A stretch of DNA of 32,545 bases from Caldithrix sp. (GCA_020722685.1 DYKH01000043.1:7362-39906), one strand, 5' to 3'. Counted from the stretch's first letter, positions 16,811 through 25,554 are shown. The notes: generated by a model from the sequence alone, not told the origin. Numbers and translations are program-made.

Positions 16811-17088
16811 CAGGCGACTGTTCTTACGCTGGAAGCTGCGTGTGAAGGATTCGCACAAAATAACCCTAAGGTAAAAGCGGGGAGCCTGATCTGTTCAGGG
16901 GCTTTTTCTATTCGGCGAATAAAGTACGATTCAAGTCCGAAAAGCGACGCTGCGGCTGTCAATGCCTGCTCGTTGGTGTCATAGACGCCGTTCATCTCCT
17001 CACCCTTCACCAGAACGAATTTGTCCGCATGCTGGTGAAGCCAATTTTCCAGGTTCTGCTCATAAAAGGCAAGCTCTTTTTCCAGCAT
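16810..17088 (-). CDS. Small conserved protein paired with a retropepsin-like gene
   Basis: A 92-residue soluble protein. The N-terminal half has the pattern LAFYEQNLENWLHQHADKFVLVKGEEMNGVYDTNEQALTAA, in which a helix and a K-F-V-x-x-K-G-E-E strand are followed by Y-D-T and an alpha-helix. FIRRIE and PAFTLGLF come near the end. Genes of this type are often found directly before retropepsin-like protease genes, as here, where the stop TGA overlaps the protease ATG. The function is unknown; a partner or substrate of the protease is an inference from the pairing. The partner gene is damaged in this genome. The ribosome binding site before the ATG is weak. Confidence 0.7.
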   Translation of the reverse strand: MLEKELAFYEQNLENWLHQHADKFVLVKGEEMNGVYDTNEQALTAAASLFGLESYFIRRIEKAPEQIRLPAFTLGLFCANPSHAASSVRTVA

Positions 17089-17185
17089 AGGACTTTTCTT
17101 TTATGCCACCCCAATAGCAAACAACGAATATGCTCTTTGCCGAATTCACGAGCACGGCCGCCTGACGATTTTCAAGGCGAGCAAA

Positions 17186-17212
17186 TTTATAACAAAATGC
17201 TCAAATAATCAA
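17186..17212 (-). promoter_or_regulatory. Candidate promoter for the retropepsin-partner operon
   Basis: On the minus strand TTGATT (17212-17207) and TATAAA (17191-17186) are 15 bases apart, about 98 bases upstream of the start at 17088. The region around is AT-rich compared with its neighbours. The spacing is short for sigma70, so this is a weak call. Confidence 0.3.
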
Positions 17213-17251
17213 GCTCTTTCTGGTTGTTTCCCTATTGAGTTAGAATCCTTC

Positions 17252-17512
17252 TCAGGAAGCTAAGGGTAGCTTTTCCGCTTCATAAATGAGCATGATGGGA
17301 ATATCATCCTCGACCCGGTAGCGCAATCCGACGAAGGAGGTGGAGACCTTGCCGCACTCCGTATCTTGGCATTTGCCATTAGCATCCACCGGCATGCCGC
17401 ACTCGGGGCAATGGCGATTCTGACAGGTCAAAGTGTCCTTTTCGCTATCATACTGCAAGTCCCCTTTACAAGACGGACAGGCTAAAATGTCCAACAGTTC
17501 TTTACTGACCAT
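17252..17512 (-). CDS. Trm112-like protein with an extra Cys-rich insert
   Basis: Trm112/UPF0434 proteins are about 60-residue zinc-ribbon proteins. Eukaryotic Trm112 activates methyltransferases; bacterial roles are unclear. This one has the usual start KELLDILACPSCKGDLQY and the usual end LRYRVEDDIPIMLIYEAEKL. Between LTCQN and GLRYRV there is an insert of roughly 30 residues with the pattern CPECGMPVDANGKCQDTEC, which could form a second zinc knuckle. The second Cys of the normal CxxC pair appears lost. The length is 86 residues from the ATG at 17512, which has GGGAG just upstream; the frame opens earlier at 17557, without such support. It follows the SpoIIE phosphatase by 66 bases. Confidence 0.85.
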   Translation of the reverse strand: MVSKELLDILACPSCKGDLQYDSEKDTLTCQNRHCPECGMPVDANGKCQDTECGKVSTSFVGLRYRVEDDIPIMLIYEAEKLPLAS

Positions 17513-17578
17513 AGTATCTCCCTGACTTGACAAAACACGATATTGAATGAGCCACAAATAATACGGCCGATTAAGCCG

Positions 17579-18892
17579 CTAAGCTTTTATGATAACCAAG
17601 GTGATGTCATCATTCTGCGGGGCCACGCCGCGGTGTCTTTCTACATCGGCAACAATGGAATTCACCAATCCTTCTGCAGACAATCCGCGCTGCTGTTGAA
17701 GGATTCGGATCAACCGTTCTTCGCCATATTCATTGCGCTGAGCATCCATTGCCTCACTGATCCCATCCGTGTAAAGAAGAAGGATATCATCTCGTTGCAA
17801 GCGAACCTCCGCCGGTTCGAACCGCGCGTCATTTTTCAGACCCAAAGCCAAACCTCCGGTACCGAGCTGTCTTGATTCCCCGTTTTGGCGCAGGAAAATC
17901 CCGGGATTATGTCCGGCATTGACAAATAAGACGCGACCCGTATCCGGCTCCAGCACGCCATAAAAAAGCGTGATAAACATGTGGTGAGGAGCAGAATTAA
18001 AAATAAGGCGATTCATTTTTGCCAGCAACTGGCCCGGCATGAGGGCTTCGCTGTCGCCGGCATGGGCATGCAGCGCCGTGCGCAGGGTAGCCATCAAAAA
18101 AGCCGCCGGGATGCCCTTACCCGCCACGTCGCCGATGGCAAAGCCAAGACGCCCGCCATCCAACGGCACGAAATCGTAATAATCTCCGCCAACCATTGCC
18201 GAAGGGAGATTGAGACCGGCAAACTGATAGGAGCCGATTTGCGGCAGTTTTTTGGGCAACAGATTCTGCTGAATGTTCCGGGCGACGGAGATTTCATGTT
18301 CGAGCTTCTTTTTCTCCACTACCTGCGCATGCATGGCCGCTTGTCGGATGGCCAAAGCTGCATGGATCGAAAGCCCGTCAAGGAATTCTTCGTCCGCCGG
18401 ACCGAACCTGCCGCTTTTCTTGTTCATGATCTGAAACACGCCAATGATGTTTTTCTCGGCATCCCGCATCGGCATACACAGCATGCTTTTGGTGCGGAAG
18501 CCGGAACGCTGATCATTGGTAGCCTTGAATTGTGGATGAGTATAGGCATCTTCCAGATTGACAATCTCTCCGGTTTGCGCCACATATCCGGCAATCCCGG
18601 TTCCCAACGGAAGTCGGATGTCGATCTTTTGCTCCGCATCGGATACCGTGCAGCGAATTTCCGCGCGCTCTCGGTCGAGCAGATAGATGGTACCGGCCTC
18701 AGCATCCGTCTTTTCGGTGGCAATGCGCAAAATGATTTCCAGCAACTGGTTGAGGTCCAGCGTGGAATTGAGCGCTTTGCTGGCTTCGATGAGTGAGCGG
18801 AGATACTCAATGCGGCGCTGTGCGGCCGCCAGCGAGGGCGTTTCAATTGGGGAAACCATTTCAATTTTTTCGTCCGCCATTTGCCTGGCCAT
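17579..18892 (-). CDS. GAF domain and PP2C-type (SpoIIE/RsbU) phosphatase
   Basis: A cytoplasmic serine phosphatase with a sensor domain. In known systems such enzymes dephosphorylate anti-anti-sigma factors and release stress sigma factors. A GAF domain covers about residues 45-185 (YLLDRERAEIRC...FQIMNKKSGRF), a coiled linker covers 185-220 (MHAQVVEKKKLEHEISVARNIQ), and the SpoIIE phosphatase domain fills 225-436. The metal-binding motifs are intact: MVGGDYYDF, GDVAGKGIPAA, LYTDGISEA and NDDITLV. No anti-sigma or STAS gene is in the window. It starts 3 bases after the accA stop, so it is presumably co-transcribed with accA. Two in-frame ATGs (18892, 18880) are possible starts. Confidence 0.9.
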   Translation of the reverse strand: MARQMADEKIEMVSPIETPSLAAAQRRIEYLRSLIEASKALNSTLDLNQLLEIILRIATEKTDAEAGTIYLLDRERAEIRCTVSDAEQKIDIRLPLGTGIAGYVAQTGEIVNLEDAYTHPQFKATNDQRSGFRTKSMLCMPMRDAEKNIIGVFQIMNKKSGRFGPADEEFLDGLSIHAALAIRQAAMHAQVVEKKKLEHEISVARNIQQNLLPKKLPQIGSYQFAGLNLPSAMVGGDYYDFVPLDGGRLGFAIGDVAGKGIPAAFLMATLRTALHAHAGDSEALMPGQLLAKMNRLIFNSAPHHMFITLFYGVLEPDTGRVLFVNAGHNPGIFLRQNGESRQLGTGGLALGLKNDARFEPAEVRLQRDDILLLYTDGISEAMDAQRNEYGEERLIRILQQQRGLSAEGLVNSIVADVERHRGVAPQNDDITLVIIKA

Positions 18893-18895
18893 TTC

Positions 18896-19852
18896 TTATT
18901 CGACCCAAACTCCCATCTTGCTAAATTTTTCGACCCGTCTGCGCACCAACTCCTCCGGCGATAGATGCGCCAGGGCGGCGAGTTCCTCTTTAATGGTCTC
19001 CTTCAGAATTGCTGCCGCTTGATCGTGATCGCTGTGCGCGCCACCTGCAGGTTCTTTGACTATTCTATCAATGAGACCCAATTCGGAAAGATCTTGCGAT
19101 GTCACACGCATAGCCTCTGCCGCTTGCGGGGCGTTGGACGAATCGTGGTACAGAATCGCAGCGCAGCCCTCGGGCGAGATGACCGAATACCAGGTGTTTT
19201 CCAGCATCAACACCCGGTCGCCCACGCCGATCCCCAGCGCGCCGCCGCTGGCGCCTTCGCCGATGATGATAATCAGAATCGGCACCGGCAGATGCGACAT
19301 TTCCAGCAGATTCCGCGCTATGGCTTCGGCTTGTCCCCGTTCCTCCGCACCAATGCCCGGATAAGCGCCCGGGGTGTCCACCAAGGAAATGACCGGGCGA
19401 TTGAAGCGCGCCGCCATTTTCATGATGCGCAGCGCCTTGCGATAGCCTTCCGGATGTGGCATGCCGAAATTACGGCGCAGCTTTTCTTTGGTATCGCGCG
19501 CCTTTTGGTGACCGACAATGGCGACCGGCTTTCCATCCAATTTGGCAATGCCGGCGACGATGGCCGGATCGTCTGCATAGGCGCGATCCCCATGCAGCTC
19601 GACAAAATCGGTAAATATTCTCCCGATATAGTCCAACGTATACGGCCGATTGGGATGCCGCGCCAATTGCACGCGCTGCCAGCGGGTCAGCTTGGAGTAA
19701 ATGTCCAGGCGCAGCTTGCGCGCTTTCGCCTCCAACCGCTCAACTTCCTCTTGCAGCTCTAAATCTTCGCTGAGCGAATACTCCCGCAGCTCGGCGATGC
19801 GCCGCTCGATTTCCACAATGGGCTTTTCAAAATCCAAAACAAAATTGGCCAT
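18896..19852 (-). CDS. accA: Acetyl-CoA carboxylase carboxyltransferase subunit alpha
   Basis: With AccD it transfers the carboxyl group from carboxybiotin to acetyl-CoA, the first step of fatty acid synthesis. The start [22 protein letters not shown], the coiled N-terminal region, the [16 protein letters not shown] segment, [22 protein letters not shown], and [17 protein letters not shown] are all diagnostic. The length is 318 residues, as in other AccA proteins. I chose the ATG at 19852, which has AAGG upstream, even though the frame is open to 20134, because the extra part overlaps the glycosyltransferase gene and is not AccA-like. accD is not nearby. It is 20 bases downstream of the GT fusion gene. 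Confidence 0.96.
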   Translation of the reverse strand: MANFVLDFEKPIVEIERRIAELREYSLSEDLELQEEVERLEAKARKLRLDIYSKLTRWQRVQLARHPNRPYTLDYIGRIFTDFVELHGDRAYADDPAIVAGIAKLDGKPVAIVGHQKARDTKEKLRRNFGMPHPEGYRKALRIMKMAARFNRPVISLVDTPGAYPGIGAEERGQAEAIARNLLEMSHLPVPILIIIIGEGASGGALGIGVGDRVLMLENTWYSVISPEGCAAILYHDSSNAPQAAEAMRVTSQDLSELGLIDRIVKEPAGGAHSDHDQAAAILKETIKEELAALAHLSPEELVRRRVEKFSKMGVWVE

Positions 19853-19872
19853 GGTTACCCTTGTTCGCCTCC

Positions 19873-21951
19873 CTAACTCTTCCAAAGCGCTTTGATCAGA
19901 ATCTCCATATCTAAAATGGGCGAATAGTTTTTCAAGTAGTAAAGCCGATATCTCTCCCGATCCTCTCGGGAGAGACCCAGCGAGCGATTGATCTGCTCCA
20001 ATCCGGTCAGACCCGGCTTGAGCGAGTAACCGGCATCGCCATTTTGCATCTCGTACTGCACATCCAAGTCGCACCCCACCAAGCTCAGGTCGCCGCGTAA
20101 AACAGCAAACAATTTCGGCAAGCCTCTCCACCAAGGATGTTTGACCGAATTGGCTGCGAATTCAAAAAGAACGATTCTCCGCTTATCCAACCCATTGTGT
20201 TCCGTTCGTCGTAGGGCCGCTTTCTTGATCCACTTCAGCCAAGCCATGGCCGGCGCGAATACGAGGATCAGCAGACCTGAAAGCATGATGTCCAGAAGAC
20301 GTTTGCTGGCGCGATAGAATTTGTAGTGCAGTTTGTATTCCAAATCGACAAAAGGAAGGTCTTCCAGATAGTCGATGCTGGCTTTGCCGATGATCACTTC
20401 CAGATTGCTGGGGACCAGCTTGAAGGTCACCTGCGTGCCGTGCGACCCGGCAATGACCGAGAGCATTTTGTCGTAGGGCAAATTGTCGGTGGAAAAAATA
20501 ACCTCACGAATCTTCTCTTGCCTGACGATCTCCCGCAAACCCGATATCCCCCCTTTGATGGGCACGCCGGCAATGGTCGCATGCTCCACGGCGCCATTGC
20601 TCAGCACCACGCCCTGTACCTGATAGGGAGTATCCAAACGTGTCCGTAGCCGACGGATGATCCTCTCCGCCGAATCGGCATCGCCGACGATCAGTGTCCG
20701 TCGTTGCAGCAGGTTTTTACCCAAGACGCCTTTCGATGTTGCAAAACCCAGCCGGGCCAATTCTTTAAGAAACCACCGCCAGCCCGGCAGCAAAATCAGA
20801 TTGATGCCGCCGGCATAAAAAAGCACGGCGCGGGAAAAGCCATATTCGCGAAAGAAAAAAGTCAGGGCGCTGTTGACAAGCCAGCCGATGAGCACGGCCG
20901 TAGCCGGTTTGCCGGCGGCAAGCTGCCAGCGGGTATAAACGCCGCGCGCTGCCAGACTGGAAAGCCAAACCAGACTGTAAATAACGTGCACGAGTAGAAA
21001 CGGCCGCCAGCGGTAATCCGGATAAAAGCGCAGCAAGATCGCGATGCTCATAGAAACCGACAACATGAGCAAATCCATGAGCGGCCATGCCAGTCGCTGC
21101 AAAAGAGCAGAAAAAAAGGAGGCCAGCGAGCGCAAGTGGATCGCCAGAATGAGCAGCCACGAAGGCACCAGCGCTTTGCCTCTGCCGAAATGCTTTTGCA
21201 CAAACAGGCGCATCGCTTCATAAAACAAGCGGCGCTGCTCGAACGGACTGCGCTTGGAGCTTTCCCCCTTGAAATGAATGATCTGCGTGTCCGGCAGATA
21301 GTAAATCTTCCATCCTCCCTTGCGGATGCGATAGCACCAATCCAAGTCTTCGCCGTACATGAAAAATGCTTCGTCCAAGGCGCCCACCCTTTCGATGACC
21401 TCCCGGCGAACCATCATGAACGAGCCGGAGATGGCCTCGACCTCTGAAGTTTGGCCCGGATCGAGAAAAGTGAGATTGTATTTGCCAAAGAGCTTGCTTT
21501 TGGGAAATAAGGCTGCCAAACCAACGATTTTGGTAAAAGCCACCCAGGGCGTCGGATAGCTGCGCCGGCAAGCCAATTGCAGAGAACCATCGGGATTGAG
21601 GATTTTGCAGCCCACGGCTCCGGCCTGCGGATGCGCAGCAAAATACTCGATGATGCGCGAAAAGGTGTCTTCCTGAACGATGGTGTCTGGATTGATCAGG
21701 CAAACAAAAGAACCGCTGCTGCGAGCAATGGCCTGGTTATTGGCTCGCGCAAAGCCGACGTTTTGCTCGTTGCGAATCAGCTTGACGTTTGGGAACTGCT
21801 TGGCTACCCAATCGGCGCTGCCGTCCGAAGAGGCGTTATCCACCACGAAAATCTCGTGAGAAAGATTATTGACCGCCTTATGGATGGAAACCAACGCTTG
21901 TTCCAAAAACTCACGGACATTATAACTGACGATAACAATGCTTAAAATCAA
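19873..21951 (-). CDS. Fusion of GT2 glycosyltransferase and polyprenyl phosphoglycosyltransferase-like module
   Basis: A 692-residue envelope polysaccharide protein made of two modules normally encoded separately. Residues 1-255 are a GT2 rhamnosyltransferase-like domain ([18 protein letters not shown] at 37-44, NPDT at 87-90, GEDLDW at 200-205). Residues 260-390 hold several membrane helices. Residues 415-540 form a nucleotide-binding-like fold ([17 protein letters not shown]) as in WbaP/WcaJ-type enzymes. Residues 545-692 resemble the bacterial sugar transferase domain ([53 protein letters not shown]). The usual DELPQ catalytic dyad is replaced by R609-G610, and the FRTM-like segment is missing. 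The start is a TTG at 21951, because an in-frame stop lies immediately before it. Confidence 0.88.
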   Translation of the reverse strand: MILSIVIVSYNVREFLEQALVSIHKAVNNLSHEIFVVDNASSDGSADWVAKQFPNVKLIRNEQNVGFARANNQAIARSSGSFVCLINPDTIVQEDTFSRIIEYFAAHPQAGAVGCKILNPDGSLQLACRRSYPTPWVAFTKIVGLAALFPKSKLFGKYNLTFLDPGQTSEVEAISGSFMMVRREVIERVGALDEAFFMYGEDLDWCYRIRKGGWKIYYLPDTQIIHFKGESSKRSPFEQRRLFYEAMRLFVQKHFGRGKALVPSWLLILAIHLRSLASFFSALLQRLAWPLMDLLMLSVSMSIAILLRFYPDYRWRPFLLVHVIYSLVWLSSLAARGVYTRWQLAAGKPATAVLIGWLVNSALTFFFREYGFSRAVLFYAGGINLILLPGWRWFLKELARLGFATSKGVLGKNLLQRRTLIVGDADSAERIIRRLRTRLDTPYQVQGVVLSNGAVEHATIAGVPIKGGISGLREIVRQEKIREVIFSTDNLPYDKMLSVIAGSHGTQVTFKLVPSNLEVIIGKASIDYLEDLPFVDLEYKLHYKFYRASKRLLDIMLSGLLILVFAPAMAWLKWIKKAALRRTEHNGLDKRRIVLFEFAANSVKHPWWRGLPKLFAVLRGDLSLVGCDLDVQYEMQNGDAGYSLKPGLTGLEQINRSLGLSREDRERYRLYYLKNYSPILDMEILIKALWKS

Positions 21952-22070
21952 TCACCGGGCCTCTGCTTGAGAAGATTGAATGCGATTCGGCAGGAAACAT
22001 ACAAAATTAGCGCAAGATAAACAAACAGATTCTTTGAGAGATGTGGGAGATGAAGATACTATGAAGTGGG

Positions 22071-22819
22071 ATCAAGGCTCCCGTCCTTGAAATTGATGGC
22101 TCAGAGCCGCAAAAATACCGTGTGACGGAGACAGTGCCTGCCCGCCTCCGCGAAGCGCTAATGCCTTATAAGGATGTGAAGGTTGAGGTGCTGGAACGGG
22201 CTATTAGGGAAGCAAAAGGGAGCGTGGTAGCACGCGCTGAAGAGAAGAGGCGTCAAACGGCCATCGTATTGTGGGGCTGATACGGTGTGACGAAAGAAAT
22301 CGTGCCGGTGAGTGTGCACTTCGAGGTGTTACGTCCGCCGCAAGATATGCCTGAGCTGGGCCCAGGGCAGAGGGTATTGTGAAGACCATAGCCGTAGCAA
22401 AATTGGAGACTGTCACTATGCTAACCCGCCTCTCAGCGCAGATGCTCTATCTGAGCCTTTTCACCGTAGGGATGATCCATATGCAGCAGAAGACTTGGAC
22501 GCAGCCATTGCCAGTTTCAGTTATGCGCTGAGCCAGACCGCCGAGCGCGTGCCAGTATTGGATCAGAGCATCGTCTACTCCTACCGTGGGACTGCCCACG
22601 CCTTCAAAGGCGACTACGAGCGGGCCATTGCCGACTACAACCGGCCCATCTCGATCAAGCCCGATCATGCCGAGTCCTATTAGAACCGTGGATTTGCTTA
22701 TGTTCAGAAAGGTGAAAAAGAAAAAGCGATTGCCGACTTTGTCTTTAGAACTAAATAACGATCCCAATTTTCGGAAACGAGCTAAGGGGCAGCTGAAAAC
22801 GTTAGGGGTGCAAAGGTAA
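22071..22819 (+). pseudogene. Decayed TPR-protein gene, several frameshifts and stops
   Basis: The only plus-strand coding trace. Pieces in three frames line up as one protein. In frame from 22071, EIDGSEPQKYRVTETVPARL continues to a TGA at 22278, then VPVSVHFEVLRPP reads on to 22380. From 22385, in a second frame, come LETVTMLTRLSAQMLYLSLFTVGM. From about 22487, in a third frame, come AAIASFSYALSQ and the TPR units IVYSYRGTAHAFKGDYERAIADYNR and NRGFAYVQKGEKEKAIADF, interrupted by a TAG at 22681. The tail LELNNDPNFRKRAKGQLKTLG, in yet another frame, ends at 22819. At least two in-frame stops and three frame changes are present, and the 5' portion is gone. Confidence 0.8.
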
Positions 22820-23111
22820 GGCAATGGAGTCAACACAGATTCTGCAAAGTTCACTATCATCGCGGTTCCGATGAATTGAGTGTACGGTTTGCCGCCCTTT
22901 TTAGTCGGCATTATGCTTTCGATAACTTACTCATTGCTAGGGTAGCGGATCACAGGATGCGGTCACCCCTGCGTGTGCAAGGGTCTCCCTATGCCCTGTC
23001 ATGGAAAGGAGATTCCTGCATTCGCAGGACTGATAGCACTGGCAGGACACCCCGTGATGGGTTACTCGCTAGGGTCTTCAACCCTTTTGATAACCAAATC
23101 CTACCGGCTGC
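22820..23111. other. Intergenic region with no supported gene
   Basis: The 292 bases between the TPR pseudogene and the UroD-family stop hold no coding region that I can support; short frames exist on both strands but resemble nothing. A palindromic unit lies at 23014-23029. The stretch may be further gene debris from the same decay that affected the TPR gene. Confidence 0.5.
23014..23029. repeat. Palindromic unit resembling an interspersed repeat
   Basis: TCCTGC (23014-23019) and GCAGGA (23024-23029) form a 6-bp stem with a 4-base loop ATTC. This matches the shape of the common bacterial interspersed palindromes with a core like TTCCTGC-TTTC-GCAGGAA. Only one copy was seen in this window. 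Confidence 0.4.
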
Positions 23112-24269
23112 TTAGTAAATACACCTCCTCGCTTCCTCCGCATAGGCCCGCACCAATTCCAATTCCGCGTCAAAAAAATGATCCGACGGGGACAGGATAA
23201 AGCCGCCGCCCGCACCGGCTTCAGCAAAGCAGCGGCGGACCTCTTTGCGGGTTTCTTCCGGCGTGCAACCCATAAAGAAATGGAACTGATCGAATCCGCC
23301 GATCATGCACACCTTGTCGCCGATCCGGTTTTTCGCTTCGCGTAGATTGGTATCGCCACCCATGCCGGCAGGAGTGAAGGTCTCCATGGCATCCGGATGC
23401 ATGGCCGCGACGTTCTCCAGAATCGGCATCATCCCGCCGCAGGTATGGTAGACGATGCGCTGGCCGACCTGATGCGCCAAAGCGATCAGCTCCGAATCAT
23501 AAGGGGCGACGAATTGATCAAAAATCTTGGGGGAAATCACCGTGGAGGAAGCATCGCCGCCGCCCAATTCGAGAAGGTCATAGCGCGCGCCCTTGAGGGA
23601 TTCGATATATGTTTTCTTGCGGTTGAAAAGCATCTGTAGGAATTCGTGCACCCATTGCGGGTCGTCAAACGCCGCCATGATCAGGTTCTCGATTCCGTAC
23701 AACACGGCCGCGTCTTGCCAGCAACCCGGCTGACCATAGATATCGAAAACGGCGATGTGGCCGCGTATGAGACCGCGCTCGCCATAAGCTTCTGCCTGGC
23801 GGTTCACTTCGTCCACGTCGCAGAGCGGCTGCGTGGCGTACTGGGCAATGATCTCGATGTCCGACTTTTCTTTCACCAGGCGCTCGGCAACCCAAGAGGT
23901 CTGCGGATTACTTTGCAACACTGTGCTGAGGGTTTTCTTTGGAGTGACAAAGTCATACCGCATGGTGGGGTATTGGCTGTCCGGTACCTCATGCCGCTTG
24001 ATTCGCCAGTTGTCGGAGCAGATCCAGCGCGGCTCCAAAAAACCCGGCTCACCTTGTTCCGGATCAAAGTATTCGCCTTTGCTTTCGTCCGGTTTGTAGG
24101 CCATCACCCAGTTGATCGGATCCAGTTGGAAGACGTCAAAAAACTCCTGCGCGGAAATTCCCCGCATATAGGTTTCCAGAAAGTAGGTCATAACGTGGTG
24201 GGTGGTTACCGGCAGGCGGTCCGGAGTTTTTCTTTCTAGCGCAGCCAAGAATCGTTGTTTCGCAGTCAT
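23112..24269 (-). CDS. Uroporphyrinogen decarboxylase-superfamily protein, methyltransferase-like
   Basis: A 385-residue TIM-barrel protein of the URO-D superfamily, which contains HemE and the cobamide-dependent methyltransferases MtaA/MtbA. The N-terminus MTAKQRFLAALERKTPDRLPVTTH is typical of the non-HemE branch. YHTCGGMMPIL near residues 273-283 gives an H-x-C pair, which is the zinc and thiol-activation motif of the methyltransferase branch. GGFDQFHFFMGCTPEETR and the GGGFILSPSDH ending (usually INxxHxIxxxxP) complete the fold. The ATG at 24269 follows GGGAG at 6 bases; the open frame up to 24362 is not needed. It is the last gene of the rhamnoside operon. No corrinoid protein is encoded nearby, so the methyl donor is unknown. 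Confidence 0.85.
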   Translation of the reverse strand: MTAKQRFLAALERKTPDRLPVTTHHVMTYFLETYMRGISAQEFFDVFQLDPINWVMAYKPDESKGEYFDPEQGEPGFLEPRWICSDNWRIKRHEVPDSQYPTMRYDFVTPKKTLSTVLQSNPQTSWVAERLVKEKSDIEIIAQYATQPLCDVDEVNRQAEAYGERGLIRGHIAVFDIYGQPGCWQDAAVLYGIENLIMAAFDDPQWVHEFLQMLFNRKKTYIESLKGARYDLLELGGGDASSTVISPKIFDQFVAPYDSELIALAHQVGQRIVYHTCGGMMPILENVAAMHPDAMETFTPAGMGGDTNLREAKNRIGDKVCMIGGFDQFHFFMGCTPEETRKEVRRCFAEAGAGGGFILSPSDHFFDAELELVRAYAEEARRCIY

Positions 24270-24389
24270 GGTCACTCCCGCTCTTGAGATTCCCCATTGA
24301 GTTGTTGTTGGTTTCTGAGGCGATGAAATAATACGGGAAATTCGGTTGCGAATCAAGAACAAAATGAAGGACCTAACCCAACTTCGACA

Positions 24390-24417
24390 GCTAAAATTGT
24401 TTTAGCCCAATTTTGGG
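24390..24417. repeat. Hairpin cluster between the CE15 and UroD-family genes
   Basis: GCTAAAA (24390-24396) and TTTTAGC (24400-24406) form a 7-bp stem with a 3-base loop. CCCAA (24406-24410) and TTGGG (24413-24417) give an adjacent near-palindrome. No T tract follows on the minus strand, so termination is doubtful. The 175-base gap between these genes holds no open frame matching the missing C-terminus of the CE15 gene. Confidence 0.45.
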
Positions 24418-24444
24418 GGGTTGTTCTTGTCACCTTTTTGTTTT

Positions 24445-25539
24445 TTAATACTGGTTCTCGATGCCCCAGGGATTGCCTTGCGCCTCCGTGATGGCGGAAG
24501 TGAGCATCAGCGCCCGCGGTGCGACCAAAGCCATCAGGCTGTTCATGTCCACCGGCAGCTTGTGCTCGCGCCCGTAGAAAAAGCGCAGTCGGGGATGCAG
24601 CCAATAGGGGAAATTGGTCGTTATATCGGCAATGCTCTCGTTATCGAATTTATCGCTGGTGTAGCGAAAGGGATTTTCCGCCCCGGTACCGCCACTACTG
24701 GTGATGACCGCCGCTATGCGCTCGTCGAAGGCCGCCGCCATGAGGGATTGCTTGCCATTGCGCGAATGACCGGCGAGGGCGATTCTACTTTCATCAACGT
24801 TGGAAAGCGTGACCAAGTAATCCACGGCGCGATGGGCAGCCCAAGCGCGCCGCATCAGTCGGGTAAAGTCGTATTGAGGATACCAGATTTCCGCATAGAC
24901 TTCGCTGTCGTCGTCACCATCGGCTGCGGCGTAAACGCAAGCCAAGTAGCCGCGCCGAACCGCGATCAGCGCCCAGCCGCGGTGATAGCCCTGCGTCATG
25001 AATACCGGAAATAGACCGTCCCCTGGCGGGATGAGCAGCTCCAAATGCAGCTTGGCGCGATGTTCGGGACCAAAGCTCAACTCCACCTGTCGCAAAGTTA
25101 CCGCGCCATCTTTCCTTTCTGAAAGAATTTCGGCCAGCAAATTATCGGGCGGCGGAGGAAAGGTGCCGGTGATCCAATGCTGAGCTTGTTGCTGCAGCCA
25201 TTGGCGTTTTTGCTGCCACATCTCCATCGACGTGACCGGAATGTTCTTCCCGCCCTCATCGAGCATTAACGGGTCTGGAAGAAATGGGAGGGAAGGCATG
25301 GCATCGAAATCCGGCGGCAGCTCGCCAGTCCGTTGCAGCCAGCGCTGCCAGGTGCTGTCCATACGAGTGACCGGACCTTGTTCAGGACGTTCCGGCGGCA
25401 AGACCGTTTGAAGCTGCCGAAGGTAGCTTTGCCGCCTGGCAAGCTCGGAATCGCTCAGCCGTGCCTGAGGGAGAGCGTGACTCGAAAAACCGAGGAGATA
25501 TAAAGCAACGAGTAGCTGTTTTAATGAACCGGCGCGCAT
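24445..25539 (-). CDS. CE15-like glucuronoyl esterase, C-terminally truncated
   Basis: CE15 enzymes are secreted alpha/beta hydrolases that cut the ester between 4-O-methyl-glucuronic acid side chains and lignin or related groups. A signal peptide (MRAGSLKQLLVALYLLGFSSHA) follows the ATG at 25539, which has GAGG 9 bases upstream. The nucleophile elbow is GHSRNGK with Ser259, and an ITTNFPYWLHPRL region and ALVAPRALMLTSAITEAQGNPWG are typical. The frame stops at residue 364, straight after WGIENQY. Relatives continue for tens of residues, including a catalytic His in a GxH context, and no such sequence is found in the 175 bases downstream. It may be inactive or an unusual variant. Confidence 0.78.
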   Translation of the reverse strand: MRAGSLKQLLVALYLLGFSSHALPQARLSDSELARRQSYLRQLQTVLPPERPEQGPVTRMDSTWQRWLQRTGELPPDFDAMPSLPFLPDPLMLDEGGKNIPVTSMEMWQQKRQWLQQQAQHWITGTFPPPPDNLLAEILSERKDGAVTLRQVELSFGPEHRAKLHLELLIPPGDGLFPVFMTQGYHRGWALIAVRRGYLACVYAAADGDDDSEVYAEIWYPQYDFTRLMRRAWAAHRAVDYLVTLSNVDESRIALAGHSRNGKQSLMAAAFDERIAAVITSSGGTGAENPFRYTSDKFDNESIADITTNFPYWLHPRLRFFYGREHKLPVDMNSLMALVAPRALMLTSAITEAQGNPWGIENQY

Positions 25540-25554
25540 CAAAACGAACCTCAA

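Noticed and set aside
15710..17088. Defence island made of the HNH nuclease and retropepsin cassette
   Set aside because: No restriction, methylase, toxin, helicase or phage gene accompanies them, the HNH protein belongs to a common chromosomal type, and the protease gene is broken.
19853..20134. 94-residue N-terminal extension of AccA
   Set aside because: It overlaps the glycosyltransferase gene in another frame, has no AccA similarity, and a good ATG with a Shine-Dalgarno-like site gives a normal-length AccA.
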